Positions 45,945-56,787 of a stretch of 64,000 nucleotides of DNA are shown here, in pieces (the first letter of the stretch is position 1; each line of letters starts with the position of its first letter). The DNA is from Procambarus clarkii (Eukaryota; Arthropoda; Malacostraca; Decapoda; Cambaridae), in contig NC_091227.1 in assembly GCF_040958095.1 (NCBI RefSeq), positions 20,969,158-21,033,157 of the forward strand. The letters are read 5' to 3'. Position numbers and translations under genes: made by a program. The notes under the pieces were generated by a model that saw only the letters and a list, made by a program, of their open reading frames with translations, ran no database searches and was not told the origin of the DNA.

Positions 45945-46190
45945 GTAGGGAGCCGGTCGGCCGAGCGGACAGCACGCTGGACTTGTGATCCTGGGTTCGA
46001 TCCCAGGCGCCGGCGAGAAACAATGGACAGAGTTTCTTTCACCCTATGCCCCTGTTACCTAGCAGTAAAATAGGTACTTGGGTGTTAGTCAGCTGTCACG
46101 GGCTGCTTCCTGGAGGTGGAGGCCTGGTCGAGGACCGGGCCGCGGGGACACCAAAACCCCGAAATCATCTCAAGATAACCTAACCGCCCG
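45945..46190 (+). mobile_element. tRNA-Thr-like SINE, family D
   Basis: The head ggtcggccgagcggacagca, then ctggacttgtgatcctggg, then gttcgatccc has lost about 10 bp between the anticodon arm and the B box. The body and end are full length. Confidence 0.85.
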
Positions 46191-46384
46191 TTCTCCCGAT
46201 TTGTCACTCCGTAAGTAATGCAACTGTTTTTCCTAACCAGAAGCGTAAGAAAGGCAAGTAATCCAGCTAATCATTCGGAGGCCAATACAATCATATCATG
46301 CAAAAGAACTTTGCCAACGGATTTTCAAATCTATTCGACCCAACCCAACCGTGGAGCGGCACTGAGGTGATTAACCTGATGTAA

Positions 46385-46484
46385 TAGATTCGGCTACTCT
46401 GAACAAGCTCCAAGTAGCACGGGCTATGGTGAGCCCGTAACTTACCTGACACAGGAGAGGTGCCAGGTTATTAGCCCTTATAAT
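46385..46484 (-). mobile_element. Micro-SINE A, full-length form
   Basis: On the minus strand: ggcacctctcctgtgtcagg, then taagttacgggctcacc, then atagcccgtgctacttggag, then cagagtagccgaatctatta. No clear direct repeat is visible. Confidence 0.75.
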
Positions 46485-46884
46485 GAGCTATTTATAACTC
46501 CTACATGCAACTGCAGATGGGAGAAACCCCAAATGAAAATCCTTAAAGATCATCACATTTGGCCTAAGTTTACTTTATATGGTAGTTAGGCGTTTCTTAA
46601 AAGCTCCTAACTACCAATTAAAGTAAGCTTGTACCTTACCTTATAAAGTAAGATTATGCCATATGCGAATAATCTTTATGGGTTTTCAATACTTTTTCCC
46701 CATGTGTATCCTGTATGTATGTCAGGATTGCAATTCAGTGACACTGGTCTGCAATGATGCGCCTCCCGTCTGGAGGGCAGCACCTGTACAGGGTTAACTT
46801 GTATTACGGAAGAGCAACATAAATTAATTGCGTGGAAAGTCATGTCTGGCCTCAGGCCGAACTCGGGGGGACCGGGGAGTTTGA

Positions 46885-46985
46885 AGAATCGACTTGAGAA
46901 TGGTCCAGGACGGTACCGAAACGTCGTCATCCCTTCACCTTCTAGTGTGTGGTCTGATCAACATACTTTAGCCACGTTATTGTGA
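46885..46985. repeat. Foldback element P, one arm
   Basis: Right-arm sequence only: agaatggtccaggacgg, then gaaacgtcgtcatcccttca, then agtgtgtggtctgatcaaca. Confidence 0.7.
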
Positions 46986-46999
46986 CTCATCGCCTGCAG

Positions 47000-47690
47000 T
47001 GTCAAGAACTCCCGATACCCTTTCCAGGTATGCTCCAGGTATGCCTGACAAATTTGATGTACTCCCACGACAGTCACCGAAATATGACACTGGGAAAAAA
47101 ATGGCAGATACACTGCATCTTCCCAGATAATCAAACGGCATTTAATACTGTTCTTTATGAAAGGTTGGTGTACAAGCTGGGAAAAGGAGTACCGGATGGA
47201 CAGAAAACAGTGGGTCAAAACGGCAGTATAAAGCGGGAGAGATGTGACAAGTGGGGGGGCCATTCAGCACCGCTCCTATGCCAGGTAAGTCCACTACGGG
47301 CTCACCATAGCCCGTGCTACTTGGAACTTATTCCGAGTAGCTGAATCTATAACAACGACGACAAGTGGGGTTGACCCCCAAGGCTGCGTCCTGGGCACAA
47401 CTGCTGTTCCTAATTAATGGAAATGACCTCGAGGGAGTGAGCTCATACATGCCAATGTTTACAGGTGATGTAAGCCTAATATGTAATGTAAAAAAAAGTG
47501 TCAGAGGACGGCATGCAATTACTGGAAGACCTTGACGAACTCCTTTAAGTGTAACCTGACAAATGGCTGTTTGAGATTAACCCCAATTTGTGTAACAAAC
47601 TACTGGGGCAAAATATATGGTAGAAAATATAGAATACAGTGAGGGAGTAGATGGACGATATGCACAGTCAAGAGAACACTACTCCTCAGT
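47000..47690 (+). pseudogene. CR1-like LINE reverse transcriptase, decayed
   Basis: Order and motifs match a LINE polymerase: AFNTVLYERLVYKL (usually AFDTVPHERLVYKL) at about 47128-47170. After an insertion, a GVDPQGCVLG segment (compare GVPQGSVLGP) follows at 47374-47403, then EGVSSYMPMFTGDVSLICNV, where the catalytic ADD reads TGD. A DKWLFEINPNLC end lies near 47560. Several stops and frame shifts occur. The insertion at 47257-47359 is micro-SINE A. Confidence 0.8.
47257..47359 (+). mobile_element. Micro-SINE A, full-length form with 11-bp target-site duplication
   Basis: Flanked by gacaagtgggg (47246-47256 and 47360-47370), inside the LINE polymerase pseudogene. It reads gggccattcagcaccgctcc, then tatgccaggtaagtccacta, then hairpin 1, hairpin 2 (gctacttggaac...ttccgagtagc), then tgaatctataacaacgac. 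Confidence 0.88.
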
Positions 47691-48188
47691 CTCCCCCCAA
47701 CACTTTAAATAAATATTTCGAGAATAAAAGTGGGCGTGTTTCAAGACACATGTTACCACAAGACAAGCCTATCCCCCATGCTTTATTAAACCTAGGTTCT
47801 GTAAGGCTGAAATCCACCACATCTAAGTAATTCAATTCCCCGTAGTTGCTGTTCAGTAATTGTCATCACTTCCATTCTTGTCATTGACCTGTAGAAGAAA
47901 TTTTTAGGCGCGTTCGTGTTCTTGGTAGTCCTGTATATCATGTGTTGTTCGTGTTCTGGGTACCCCTGTACATCACGCAGTGTTCGTGCCCTGGGTACCC
48001 CCCCACCCCTTGTACATCACGCTAATTGGCATAACTCATTAGTGGGTATGATCGTAAACTTGAGAACTTCACGTTTTAAATTATGCCATTTAAATCACCA
48101 GACACTAAAAGTAAATTGTTGCATTCATCTCTGCAGTAAGAGGAGCTAAGATGCACACTTGTTTTGCAATAGATGGCCAATCATCTAT
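47691..48188. other. No gene seen
   Basis: Includes a locally repeated gtgttcgtgttctgggtacc-type motif, three times at 47905-48010. Confidence 0.4.
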
Positions 48189-48241
48189 TGGCAGCATCTC
48201 CCAGTATGGCAACTGCCATACTGGGATGAGGGATGCTGCCA
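48189..48241. repeat. Nested perfect hairpin
   Basis: Outer arms ttggcagcatc / gatgctgccaa and inner arms cccagtatggca (48200-48211) / tgccatactggg (48214-48225) with a 2-nt loop. Confidence 0.85.
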
Positions 48242-48552
48242 ACCCACGGGGCAGCATCCCTCTCTGCACATTGATAGTCATCTCTTGTACCATTCGAGAA
48301 TCATGACAGGAGTACAAATGCATTTGCACGACTGCCTCACATCTTACACGCGCGCGCTCAAACACCTCGATAAGGCAGAACAAGGGAGCATGTTCACTCT
48401 TAAGGCAAGATAATGGTAGTAAGTAGGATGGAAGCGATATATAGTATAGGTCTAAAGAGTACAATGCAGTACCATAGATAGTTTCCTATATCTTGCCATA
48501 TCTAGTAAAAGCCAGTAACAGAGGACGAATATGCAGTAACTTGTGTGAAATC

Positions 48553-48862
48553 TCACCTAGATGTACTTGCGAGGCTGGGCTTTGGCTTTTTTGTCCCGCC
48601 TCTCAACTGTCAATCAACTAGTGTACAGGTTCCTGAGCCTACTGGGCTCTTTATCATATCCACATTTGAAACTGTGTATGGAGTCAGCCTCCACCACATT
48701 ACTGCCTAATGCATTCCATTTATTAACGACTCTGACGCTGAAAACGTTATTTCTAATGTCTCTGGATTTATGGAGCACGAAACTGGGGATGTGATATGTG
48801 TGCTTGAATGTAAATGAACATATTGTGGGATGATGTTCTAGCATGTTGACCAGACCACACAC
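48553..48862 (-). mobile_element. CR1-like LINE polymerase C-terminus
   Basis: The minus frame is open for about 80 codons and contains RDIRNNVFSVRVVNKWNALG, then SNVVEADSIHSFKCGYD, the usual end of CR1-type polymerases. Immediately 3' is the tail gttgattgacagttgagagg and gcgggacaaaaaagccaaag. It is the best-preserved copy here of this very common tail. Confidence 0.8.
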
Positions 48863-48990
48863 TAGAAGGTGAAGGGACGACGACGTTTAGGTCCGTCCTG
48901 GACCATTCACAATCGACTTGAGAATGGCCCAGGACGGACCGAAACGTCGTCGTCCCTTCACCTTCTAGTGTGTAGTCTGGTCAACATACT
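48842..48990. repeat. Foldback element P
   Basis: Near-perfect palindrome: left tgttgaccagaccacacact, then gaaggtgaagggacgacgac; right the complement ending gtgtagtctggtcaacata. Center near tcacaatcgacttga. Confidence 0.85.
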
Positions 48991-49459
48991 TTAGCCACGT
49001 TATTGCGACTCATTGCCTGCATGTTCTAGCATCCTACCACCTTCCGAACTCATAACCTGGTCCCCGCTGCCCCTCACACTGCCCCCTCACACTGCACCTC
49101 TCTGATCCCCACGTACCCGTTGCTCACCCACCTCCGCCCCTCCTCACGTGCTAGGTATTCACCGCTGCACCCAAGTTGACATCACTGCTTAGTAAGGCTG
49201 TACACGGGGAAACACCGTTTATTGCATACCATTAACCCAAGCGTGTTGCATATATCCAGTCAGAGAAAACGGTAACTCTCTTATAGCTTGTGTAAAATGC
49301 ATGGCATTGTTTTGCATAGTGTATTTGATTAGTTTTGCATTAGTTTTATGTATTTAATAAATCGGTCTTAACACGTAAGATCGGGGGGAGGGAGGATAGG
49401 GAATAGTGGCTATCCACTATCCAACCACTATCCACCAATAGTGGTTGGTGAGAACGAGG
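48991..49459. other. No gene seen
   Basis: Unremarkable intron DNA; a small inverted repeat, tatccactatccaaccacta with its partial complement, lies at 49412-49445. Confidence 0.4.
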
Positions 49460-49470
49460 ACAGTCGTTTG

Positions 49471-49536
49471 TTGTTGTTAAAGATTCGCTACTCGGAACAA
49501 AAAGTTCCAAGTAGCACGGGATATGGTGAGCCCGTG
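49471..49536 (-). mobile_element. Micro-SINE A, short form
   Basis: Flanked by acagtcgtttg (49460-49470) and acagtgtttg (49537-49546), a direct repeat with one lost base. Stem 2 is intact (gctacttggaac / gttccgagtagc by type); hairpin 1 has one mutation (gggatatgg). Confidence 0.8.
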
Positions 49537-49920
49537 ACAGTGTTTGCTGGTGTGATACATTCCTCATCAGTCCCTACGCCCTCTTCCCAACTAGGGGACC
49601 GAAGGTCGGCGGTAGGGAATTGTAACCCCTAGCATCGGATATGATAGTACATAGAGCGACTATGGGGGGCATGTCTGGAGTCGAGATTTTGGGGTTTAGG
49701 TACAACCTGTGATCCATCCACCTATTGTGTTCTGTTTCTTTGGTACTTGGCTCGTCAAAACCTTTGCATCCCCCCCCCCCTCTACTCTGCCTTTACCTTG
49801 CCTTGAGGTTACTTTATAATGATTCCGAGGATTAACGTCACCTCGGACAGGCTTCTTGGTTGTGGAGGCAGGTTCATATGTGCTAACAGATACACATATG
49901 TATCTACCTCAGCTGTACTG

Positions 49921-50240
49921 CTAGGTAGAAGTATCAGCTGATGTAGACGCACATGTGTAGTCCCACACGACCTGTTTATCATCCCTCCACGGCTGCAGGG
50001 TGACTCCATCTGGGCGTTTGTGACTGTTGTCAGGTCTGCACAACTGAGGTTCATATATGCTGGACACCCAGCTGTAGCCAAACTTCTCTTCATGATGTCA
50101 TTGACTGCTTCATGTCTGGCAATCTTTCCCGGTGACTTACGACAGATGAGACCACGTCTGCCGTATTGTTCTGCCGACGCGTAGCCGCAGATACCCTGGT
50201 GGTCGGTAGAGATAGGGGCGCCAAGGCGCAACACCAACAC
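49921..50240 (-). pseudogene. Retrotransposon polyprotein C-terminal fragment, frameshifted
   Basis: The minus strand first reads LRLGAPISTDHQ...EQYGRRGLICRKSPGKIARH, then EAVNDIMKRSLATAG. After a one-base shift it reads CRPDNSHKRPDGVTLQPW, then RDDKQVVWDYTCASTSADTS and a stop at 49921-49923. The R-P-D-G ... V-V-W-D-x-T pattern looks like a PD-(D/E)XK-type nuclease core, and the H-A-x-N-D region precedes it as in similar invertebrate retroelement proteins. The fragment is broken at both ends. Confidence 0.65.
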
Positions 50241-51135
<895 letters not shown>

Positions 51136-51289
51136 TGACTGTACAAAAGTGTTGGAAGTCATGAGACTTTTACCTAACACCCGACAGCACTCGGTGGCCA
51201 GTGGGCACAGATAATTTTCGTCAAAGTAAATAACCCAACCCACGCACACATTGATTGAAAACGTTTCTATCCGTCCTGGTACACGATTT

Positions 51290-51532
51290 GTCGAACGTTT
51301 CCGTATCCACTTGACGAAACCTGTACATCTTTCCTCAATCATGGCGTCTTAATTTACATTTATGAAACGTTTTCTGAACGCCAAAGCGGTACGAGATTAT
51401 TATTATAAACAAAGTTTACGAACCTCGTAAACTATTTAATTAACAAACACAAGTTAAGCCTCCATAGTCGAAGAAAGATGCACAGGTTTCGTTAGTGGAT
51501 ACTTAAGAAACACGAGGATTCATCACATATTT
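51290..51532. mobile_element. MITE K (foldback), decayed
   Basis: Contains gaaacctgtacatctttcct and, 150 bp on, gaagaaagatgcacaggttt, as complementary arms; the ends are eroded. Confidence 0.65.
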
Positions 51533-51540
51533 ACTTCGTT

Positions 51541-51720
51541 ACTGAGCAAGAGTGGGAGAGGGAATCTCCCTCATTCTACCTTCCACCCTCGCTCCCACTC
51601 CACCCTCACACTCCCACTCCACCCTCCCACTCCACCCTCCCACTCCCACTCCACCCTCACACTCCACCCTCACACTCCCACTCCACCCTCACACTCCCAC
51701 TCCATCTACCCCCTCGCCTT
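51541..51720. repeat. Degenerate tandem repeat
   Basis: Variants of cactcccactccaccctcac with periods of about 12-24 bp. Confidence 0.7.
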
Positions 51721-51851
51721 AAAGTTTTCTCTCCTACTCTTCCTCAATTATGACTTAATAACAACGGACCGAAACGTCATGGTTTTTATTTCATGTAAAG
51801 ACTTAGGAACCTGTTGGGCAAATTAAGGCATTAAATGCTTGCTGGGTTTGT

Positions 51852-52112
51852 GGGGCCAGATTCACGAAGCAGTTACGCAAGTACTTACGAACCAGTATAT
51901 CTCTTCTCAATCTTTGGCGGCTTTGTTTACAATTGTTAAACAGTTAATGAGCTCCGAGGCACCGGGAAGCTGTTTATAACAATAACAACAGTTGATTGGC
52001 AAGTTTTCATGCTTGTAAACTGTTTTAATAAATGTAACTAAAGTCGTCAAAGATTGATGAAAGATGTACACGTTCGTAAGTACTTGCGTAACTGCTTCGT
52101 GAATCTGGCCCC
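51852..52112. mobile_element. MITE K (foldback), best copy
   Basis: Terminal inverted repeats of about 41 bp, ggggccagattcacgaagca then gttacgcaagtacttacgaac, are an exact complement of the right end. The interior arms (ggcggctttgtttac and relatives) are less exact. There is no ORF; it is about 261 bp long. Confidence 0.88.
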
Positions 52113-52767
52113 CCTGTTTCGCCCGGTTTTGTGTGGGAATTTTATCATGCTCTTAACAAGCAATCTGATGTTACCTTTCACCCTCCCTTACCACTTTTTT
52201 ATGAGGGGGAGTTGGGGGGGGGGGGGGCAGGAGGCCCTTTAAATTTGATGCGCCATCTCTGAACTTTTTTATTGTTAAAAAAAAAAAAAATATCTGGTCT
52301 TCAAATTTTAAACGTAGATACTTGAGTTTCTCGTATTTAATAAAGGGACAAACTATATTATAAATAGTGTCTCTATATTAGTATATTATATTAGTATATT
52401 ACTATATAGTATATATCTATATATATTAGTATATTATATTAGTATATTACTATATAGTATATATCTATATATATTAGTATATTATAATAGTTATAAATTC
52501 CTGACCAACTCTTCAGGAATAGTACACTTCACTTTTTGCTTGGGAGCAAATGGTCGACAAAGACATCTTGAGCCTGATCTTTGAGACGTTGTGTGTGCCA
52601 AAGGACACTTGATACTTCCTCGGACACGTGTTGCAACGTTGCTGTTGCACCTCAGGTGTTCTCCCACCTTGTGTGTTGTATTAATGTATAAAGCTGGCTC
52701 GCCCTGACCTAGAAAACTGTCCCTTTTTTTTACACTGCAGGGTGTGGGGGGGGGGGTGAGGCTAGTA
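52113..52767. other. No gene seen; AT-rich tandem duplication inside
   Basis: A block of about 63 bp (ttactatatagtatatatct then atatatattagtatatta) is repeated in tandem at 52376-52490. The rest is unremarkable. Confidence 0.55.
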
Positions 52768-52832
52768 TACTCACCTAATTGTGCTTGCGGGGGTTGAGCT
52801 CTGGCTCTTTGGTCCCGCCTCTCATACTGCTG
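52768..52832 (-). mobile_element. CR1-like LINE tail fragment
   Basis: Reads actcacctaattgtgcttgc, then gggggttgagctctggctct; the tail of the 48553 type. Confidence 0.65.
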
Positions 52833-52888
52833 GGGGAGACAGTGGGTTCGTACTCTGGTAGGGGATAGTATGGGGCTCGTACACCGAA

Positions 52889-52912
52889 AGAGGTTAGGTT
52901 AGGTTAGGTTAG
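52889..52912. repeat. Interstitial (TTAGG)4
   Basis: Reads gaggttaggttaggttaggt, an arthropod telomere-type motif, short and isolated. Confidence 0.8.
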
Positions 52913-53275
52913 GGCCGTACTCGTGGCCCCGAGGACGAGTCGCCTTGGGTTCATGCTAGCAACACATGCACGAGTCCTCATTGCATATCATCCCTGAGGA
53001 CTGGTGCAACTTGGGTGTCAAGGCGGCACGCCTGTTGCCAGTGGCAGCCATTATAATGTGTCGGGCAATATGAGCTGACTGACGACAATTCCAGGCTTAT
53101 AATAATCCGCCGTGGCGACCAGCAGATTAGCCCGTCTGCTGCGCCAGGGCCGGGTGCTGGAACGCCGGTCTGGTTTTCCTGCTCTGCTGGTGGAACAGAA
53201 ACTCCAATCGCCTTGTTTTGCTATTATCGTTCTAGAATGGCATCTAGAATGGGCTCTGTGTGACACATAGGCTTG

Positions 53276-53372
53276 CCTATCTATAGTCAAGCCTATATAG
53301 TCACTATCACTAGATATAGTGACCACTAGCCACTATAGTCACTAGTCACTATCTATAGTCGCCACTCCATAG
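53276..53372. repeat. Degenerate ctatagtcact repeat
   Basis: Several copies of ctatagtcactag and its near-complement. Confidence 0.6.
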
Positions 53373-54112
53373 TGTAAGGCCTAATGTGTGTGCCTCCCTC
53401 CCCCAACAGGCTGGTTGAACCCTTGTAGAGACCCCTAGAGGTGGAGTGATGTAGTTTACATTACCGTGGTGGTTATCTTGTTTTTTTATCTATTTCCTAG
53501 TTTAAATATTAAAGTTTATCATCCATTTGTAATTCGTATTTGGCGCCAATGATATCGCCGTTACTGTGACACGTTATAATATTCATCTTTTCCTTGTTTG
53601 GCCTGATTTAGATAATGCAGTTAAGGGTGGGACATCGTACCATTGAATGGACATATTGTCATAGAAAGTGTAGCAGCTAATACTGTACACGATATTAGGA
53701 ACTTCCCTTAGAGACTCAAAGATCCGAATCTTCATTCTCTGGAAATTCAGAGTTAAGTCTAGGGAGAAAATATGATTTGAATACACTGTTAAAAGATTCA
53801 TCATGTTTGATGTGGACCCAATGATGGGCGCCAAATGATAGGCGCCAAATCAACTACAAAAGTCAGTATTTCTACTGATGCGTTTTGTTACCGAGTGGAT
53901 ACACCTCCAAGAGAGCTGGAGTTAGCAGAGTAGGGTCTAAGACCCGACTCTGTACCCCTCGACGTTATCGCTACTCCATAAACAACCCCCCCCCCCAACC
54001 CGACGAAAATAAGACCCATTTTTGTGTTCTATATCTATGATGTGTGACGTCACAGAGTTGATCCCGGTAGAGGGAGAGGTCTTGGGTCCTACTGTCTTTG
54101 CCTGACTGTGTG
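53373..54112. other. No gene seen
   Basis: Intron DNA with a gggcgccaaatgatag duplication at 53824-53850. Confidence 0.4.
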
Positions 54113-54225
54113 TACTCACCTATTTGTGCTTGCGGGGGTTGAGCTTTGGCTCTTTGGTCCCGCCTCTCAACTGTCAATCAACTGGTGTACAGATTCCTGA
54201 GGCTACTGGGCTCTATCATATATCG
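54113..54225 (-). mobile_element. CR1-like LINE 3' end
   Basis: Reads gtgtactcacctatttgtgc, then gagctttggctctttggtcc, then gattcctgaggctactgggc; matches 48553-48660. Confidence 0.75.
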
Positions 54226-54284
54226 TGAAAGGCTTAATTGTGGTTCTCTCTGTTCGTCCGGCTCTCCCCTTCTCTTCCCTCCAT

Positions 54285-54345
54285 TCTCTTCCCCTTATCT
54301 TCCCCTTATCTTCCCCTTATCTTCCCCTTATTCTCTCCTACGTCG
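54285..54345. repeat. 12-bp tandem repeat
   Basis: Four units of cttatcttcccc. Confidence 0.85.
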
Positions 54346-54436
54346 ATCTTTTTCACGTTAAGTTTATCCTTAAGGATTCACCTCTTCCTGTACCTTCCGC
54401 GGATCGTTCTCCAGATGTGCGCGTCCTTACCTGATT

Positions 54437-54515
54437 CCCCTCCCCTCCGCTATCCCCCCCTCCCCTCCTCTATCCCCCCCCTCCCCTCCTCTATCCCCCC
54501 CCCCCCTCCCACCAG
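54437..54515. repeat. C-rich repeat
   Basis: About three units of tcccctcctctatcccccc. Confidence 0.8.
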
Positions 54516-55044
54516 ATGCTTCCGTTATATCGAGACTGGTGGTCATGGTCCCCCCTCCCATCCCCCCCTTCCCATTGTGCTGGGGGATAACAGTACACAG
54601 GACTCCGTTATCGTTGTTTTCTTGGGTGTAATCCTCGCTCCGACTTCGTCGCTTTTGTAACGGAATCGACCAATTAGTTTGCGACGGACAGTAACGAGTA
54701 GAAACTAAAGCGTCGCGATACTGCCGTTGTCTACGCAGTAGGTTGCCTGGGGTTCTTATCAGAGGAAGAGGTTGTTAACTTGACAAAAGTTGCTTGTCGG
54801 ACAAGATTGGTCTCTGTTAGACTTGTCGGTCAAGACACTGGAGATGACAGCAAGTCCAACGCAATGTTGGGCGGGCCCGCAGGCCTTGCTTGTGGGCCTG
54901 GTTGACCAGACCAGGATAGACCGCGGTTGGTGGTCGGGTCAACCAGGAGACCGTGGTCAGGTCAACCTAAGTTGTCATTACTCTCCAGAACTACTTGCAG
55001 TGGGCGCGGTCACCTTCACGTTGATAAGTGGCTCTGAAGTATGA

Positions 55045-55096
55045 TTGATAAAGATTAAGCCACCCGAGAGGTGGCACGGGCATGAATAGCCCGTAA
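55045..55096 (-). mobile_element. Micro-SINE B, short form
   Basis: Only 52 bp between 12-bp direct repeats tctgaagtatga (55033-55044 and 55097-55108). On the minus strand: ttacgggctattcatgcccg, then tgccacctctcgggtggc, then ttaatctttatcaa. Both stems are perfect; it is the cleanest copy in the window. Confidence 0.9.
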
Positions 55097-55167
55097 TCTG
55101 AAGTATGACGTCACAGGATGTTTATCCCTTGTCCGTCACTCATGCCGCCGCTGGTACTTCCCCGGTA

Positions 55168-55242
55168 GCACTCACCTAGTTGTGCTTGCGGGAGTTGAGC
55201 TTTGGCTCTTTGGTCCCGCCTTTTCAACTGTCAGTCAACTGA
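55168..55242 (-). mobile_element. CR1-like LINE tail fragment
   Basis: Reads actcacctagttgtgcttgc, then gagctttggctctttggtcc. Confidence 0.65.
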
Positions 55243-55304
55243 TGGAGGTACCTAGTACTTATCTGCCGGTGTTTGCATAATACTTATCAAGAAACATCAG
55301 TGGC

Positions 55305-55370
55305 ACTTCCTGGGCCAGGACTCGAGTATTTACGCAGCCACTTGTGTAACCTGTACATCTTTAAGACTAA
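55305..55370. mobile_element. MITE K fragment
   Basis: Reads tgggccaggactcgagtatt, then tacgcagccacttgtgtaac, then ctgtacatcttt; one terminal arm only. Confidence 0.5.
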
Positions 55371-55487
55371 GACATCATCTAAGACCCCGGAAGTTAGGCG
55401 ACGTAGCGTGAAACGGGATGAAATTACCGTCATGTTTGAGATGGCGAGAGACGGAGGGTTCCTCTGTTTTTTTTTTATTATTATTGT

Positions 55488-55560
55488 TTTCTACCACAGA
55501 CGTGGCCAGACATTTACAATGCTAACCAGCATATATACATTTTCTTCTGTCCTCCATGGA
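55488..55560. repeat. Dispersed repeat shared with 29796-29872
   Basis: Same order of motifs: ttctaccacagacgtggcca, then acatttacaatgctaac, then ctgtcctccatggaca. Confidence 0.7.
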
Positions 55561-55835
55561 CAGGGTTAGAGATCAGTTAAACATATAGTTCAGGGATTGG
55601 TTCCTCTGTTGGTGTGGGGTCTGGACGGGGTGTCACTCGCCCCCCAGCACGGGGGATGGAATTACAGCTGGCTAGAGATGGTTTGCTGTGGCGGGATGGG
55701 GGCTAGAGGTTATTGTGTGCGTGTGGGAGGGGGGTGGAAAGGAGTGAGAGGAGGTGGCTAGAGGGCTGGAGCAGCGTACAATGTAATTAGAAATACTGCC
55801 TTTAAAAACGGAAATGAAGAAAAACTATGGTTACC

Positions 55836-55897
55836 TTACCTTGAGGTGCTTACGGGACTTAGCATCCCCGCGGCCCGGTCGTCGACCAGGCCTGATA
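55836..55897 (-). mobile_element. SINE D 3'-end fragment
   Basis: Reads accttgaggtgcttacggga, then ccccgcggcccggtcgtcga, then ccaggcc. Confidence 0.65.
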
Positions 55898-56019
55898 CTT
55901 TGAAGATACCATGAAGATACTTTGTATATATATACACACACACAGGAGGAACAGGTCTGCACCGACACCAAAGGCGTACAACAAAGCCTTGGGAACATTT
56001 TATCCAGGCAAAAATCATA

Positions 56020-56275
56020 GTGACAATAACTGAAATCAAGAGAGCTGTGAAAATGCTAACTAATCCTGACTTGGGTAAATACTGGTTCAGTAACAGGGTT
56101 GTTGATTTGTGGAACCAATTACTGCGTAACGGGGTGGAGGTGGGGTCCCTCGATTGTTTCAAGCGTGGGTTGGACATGTATATGAGTGGGTTTGGCTGGT
56201 TATAAATAGGAGCTGCCTCGTATGGCCCAATAGGCCTTCTGCAGTTACCTTTGTTCTTATGTTCTTATCTAATCA
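56020..56275 (+). mobile_element. LINE polymerase C-terminus, second family
   Basis: The plus frame reads KYWFSNRVVDLWNQLLRNGV, then EVGSLDCFKRGLDMYMSG and a stop. It is followed by the tail ataggagctgcctcgtatgg, then ccttctgcagttacctttgt, then gttcttatgttctta. It is the same LINE as 44026-44150 but a different family from the 48553 type. Confidence 0.8.
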
Positions 56276-56334
56276 CGGAAAAATGCTTACAATCCCTCTA
56301 GATTCTCTCACATTGACGACCAAAGCCACACCTC

Positions 56335-56385
56335 AGAAAGTGAAGCGACGGCGACGTTTCGATCCGTCCTGGACCATTATAAAGT
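56335..56385. repeat. Foldback element P fragment
   Basis: Reads gaaagtgaagcgacggcgac, then gtttcgatccgtcctggacc. Confidence 0.6.
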
Positions 56386-56461
56386 CGTGTGTTCGAATCC
56401 TGAAATGAACGAGCGGATGTGCTGACTGCTGAGAGCGCTTCAGAAGAGCATACCTGGTTGA

Positions 56462-56690
56462 TGGGGTTCTGGGAGTTCTCCTACTCCCCAAGCCAGGCCC
56501 GAGGCCAGGCTTGACTTGTGAGAGTTTGGTCCACCAGGCTGTTGCTTGGAGCGGCCCGCAGGCCCACATACCCACCACAGCCCGGTTGGTCCGGCACTCC
56601 TTGGAGGAATAAATCTAGTTTCCTCTTGAAGATGTCCACGGTTGTTCCGGCAATGGGGGGAATAGGCATAGGGAATGTCATCTCAGAAAC
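56462..56690 (-). mobile_element. LINE polymerase C-terminus (GTTVDIFKRKLDLFLQGV type)
   Basis: The minus frame at 56481-56681 reads AGTTVDIFKRKLDLFLQGVP, then DQPGCGGYVGLRAAPSNSLV. It is the same tail as the plus copies at 30866, 33905 and 63357. Confidence 0.75.
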
Positions 56691-56787
56691 TCGTCTTCAA
56701 ATTAGGTATATCGTCAAGGGAATTGAGGAAAGGAGGATAGAAGAACATATCAGTGAGTATGTTCGCTGATACAGTCTGATTTACAGT

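Noticed and set aside
55045..55096. Hammerhead or twister ribozyme
   Set aside because: The conserved cores (ctgatga...gaaa, or the twister loop residues) are not present in either micro-SINE family, so I make no ribozyme assignment.
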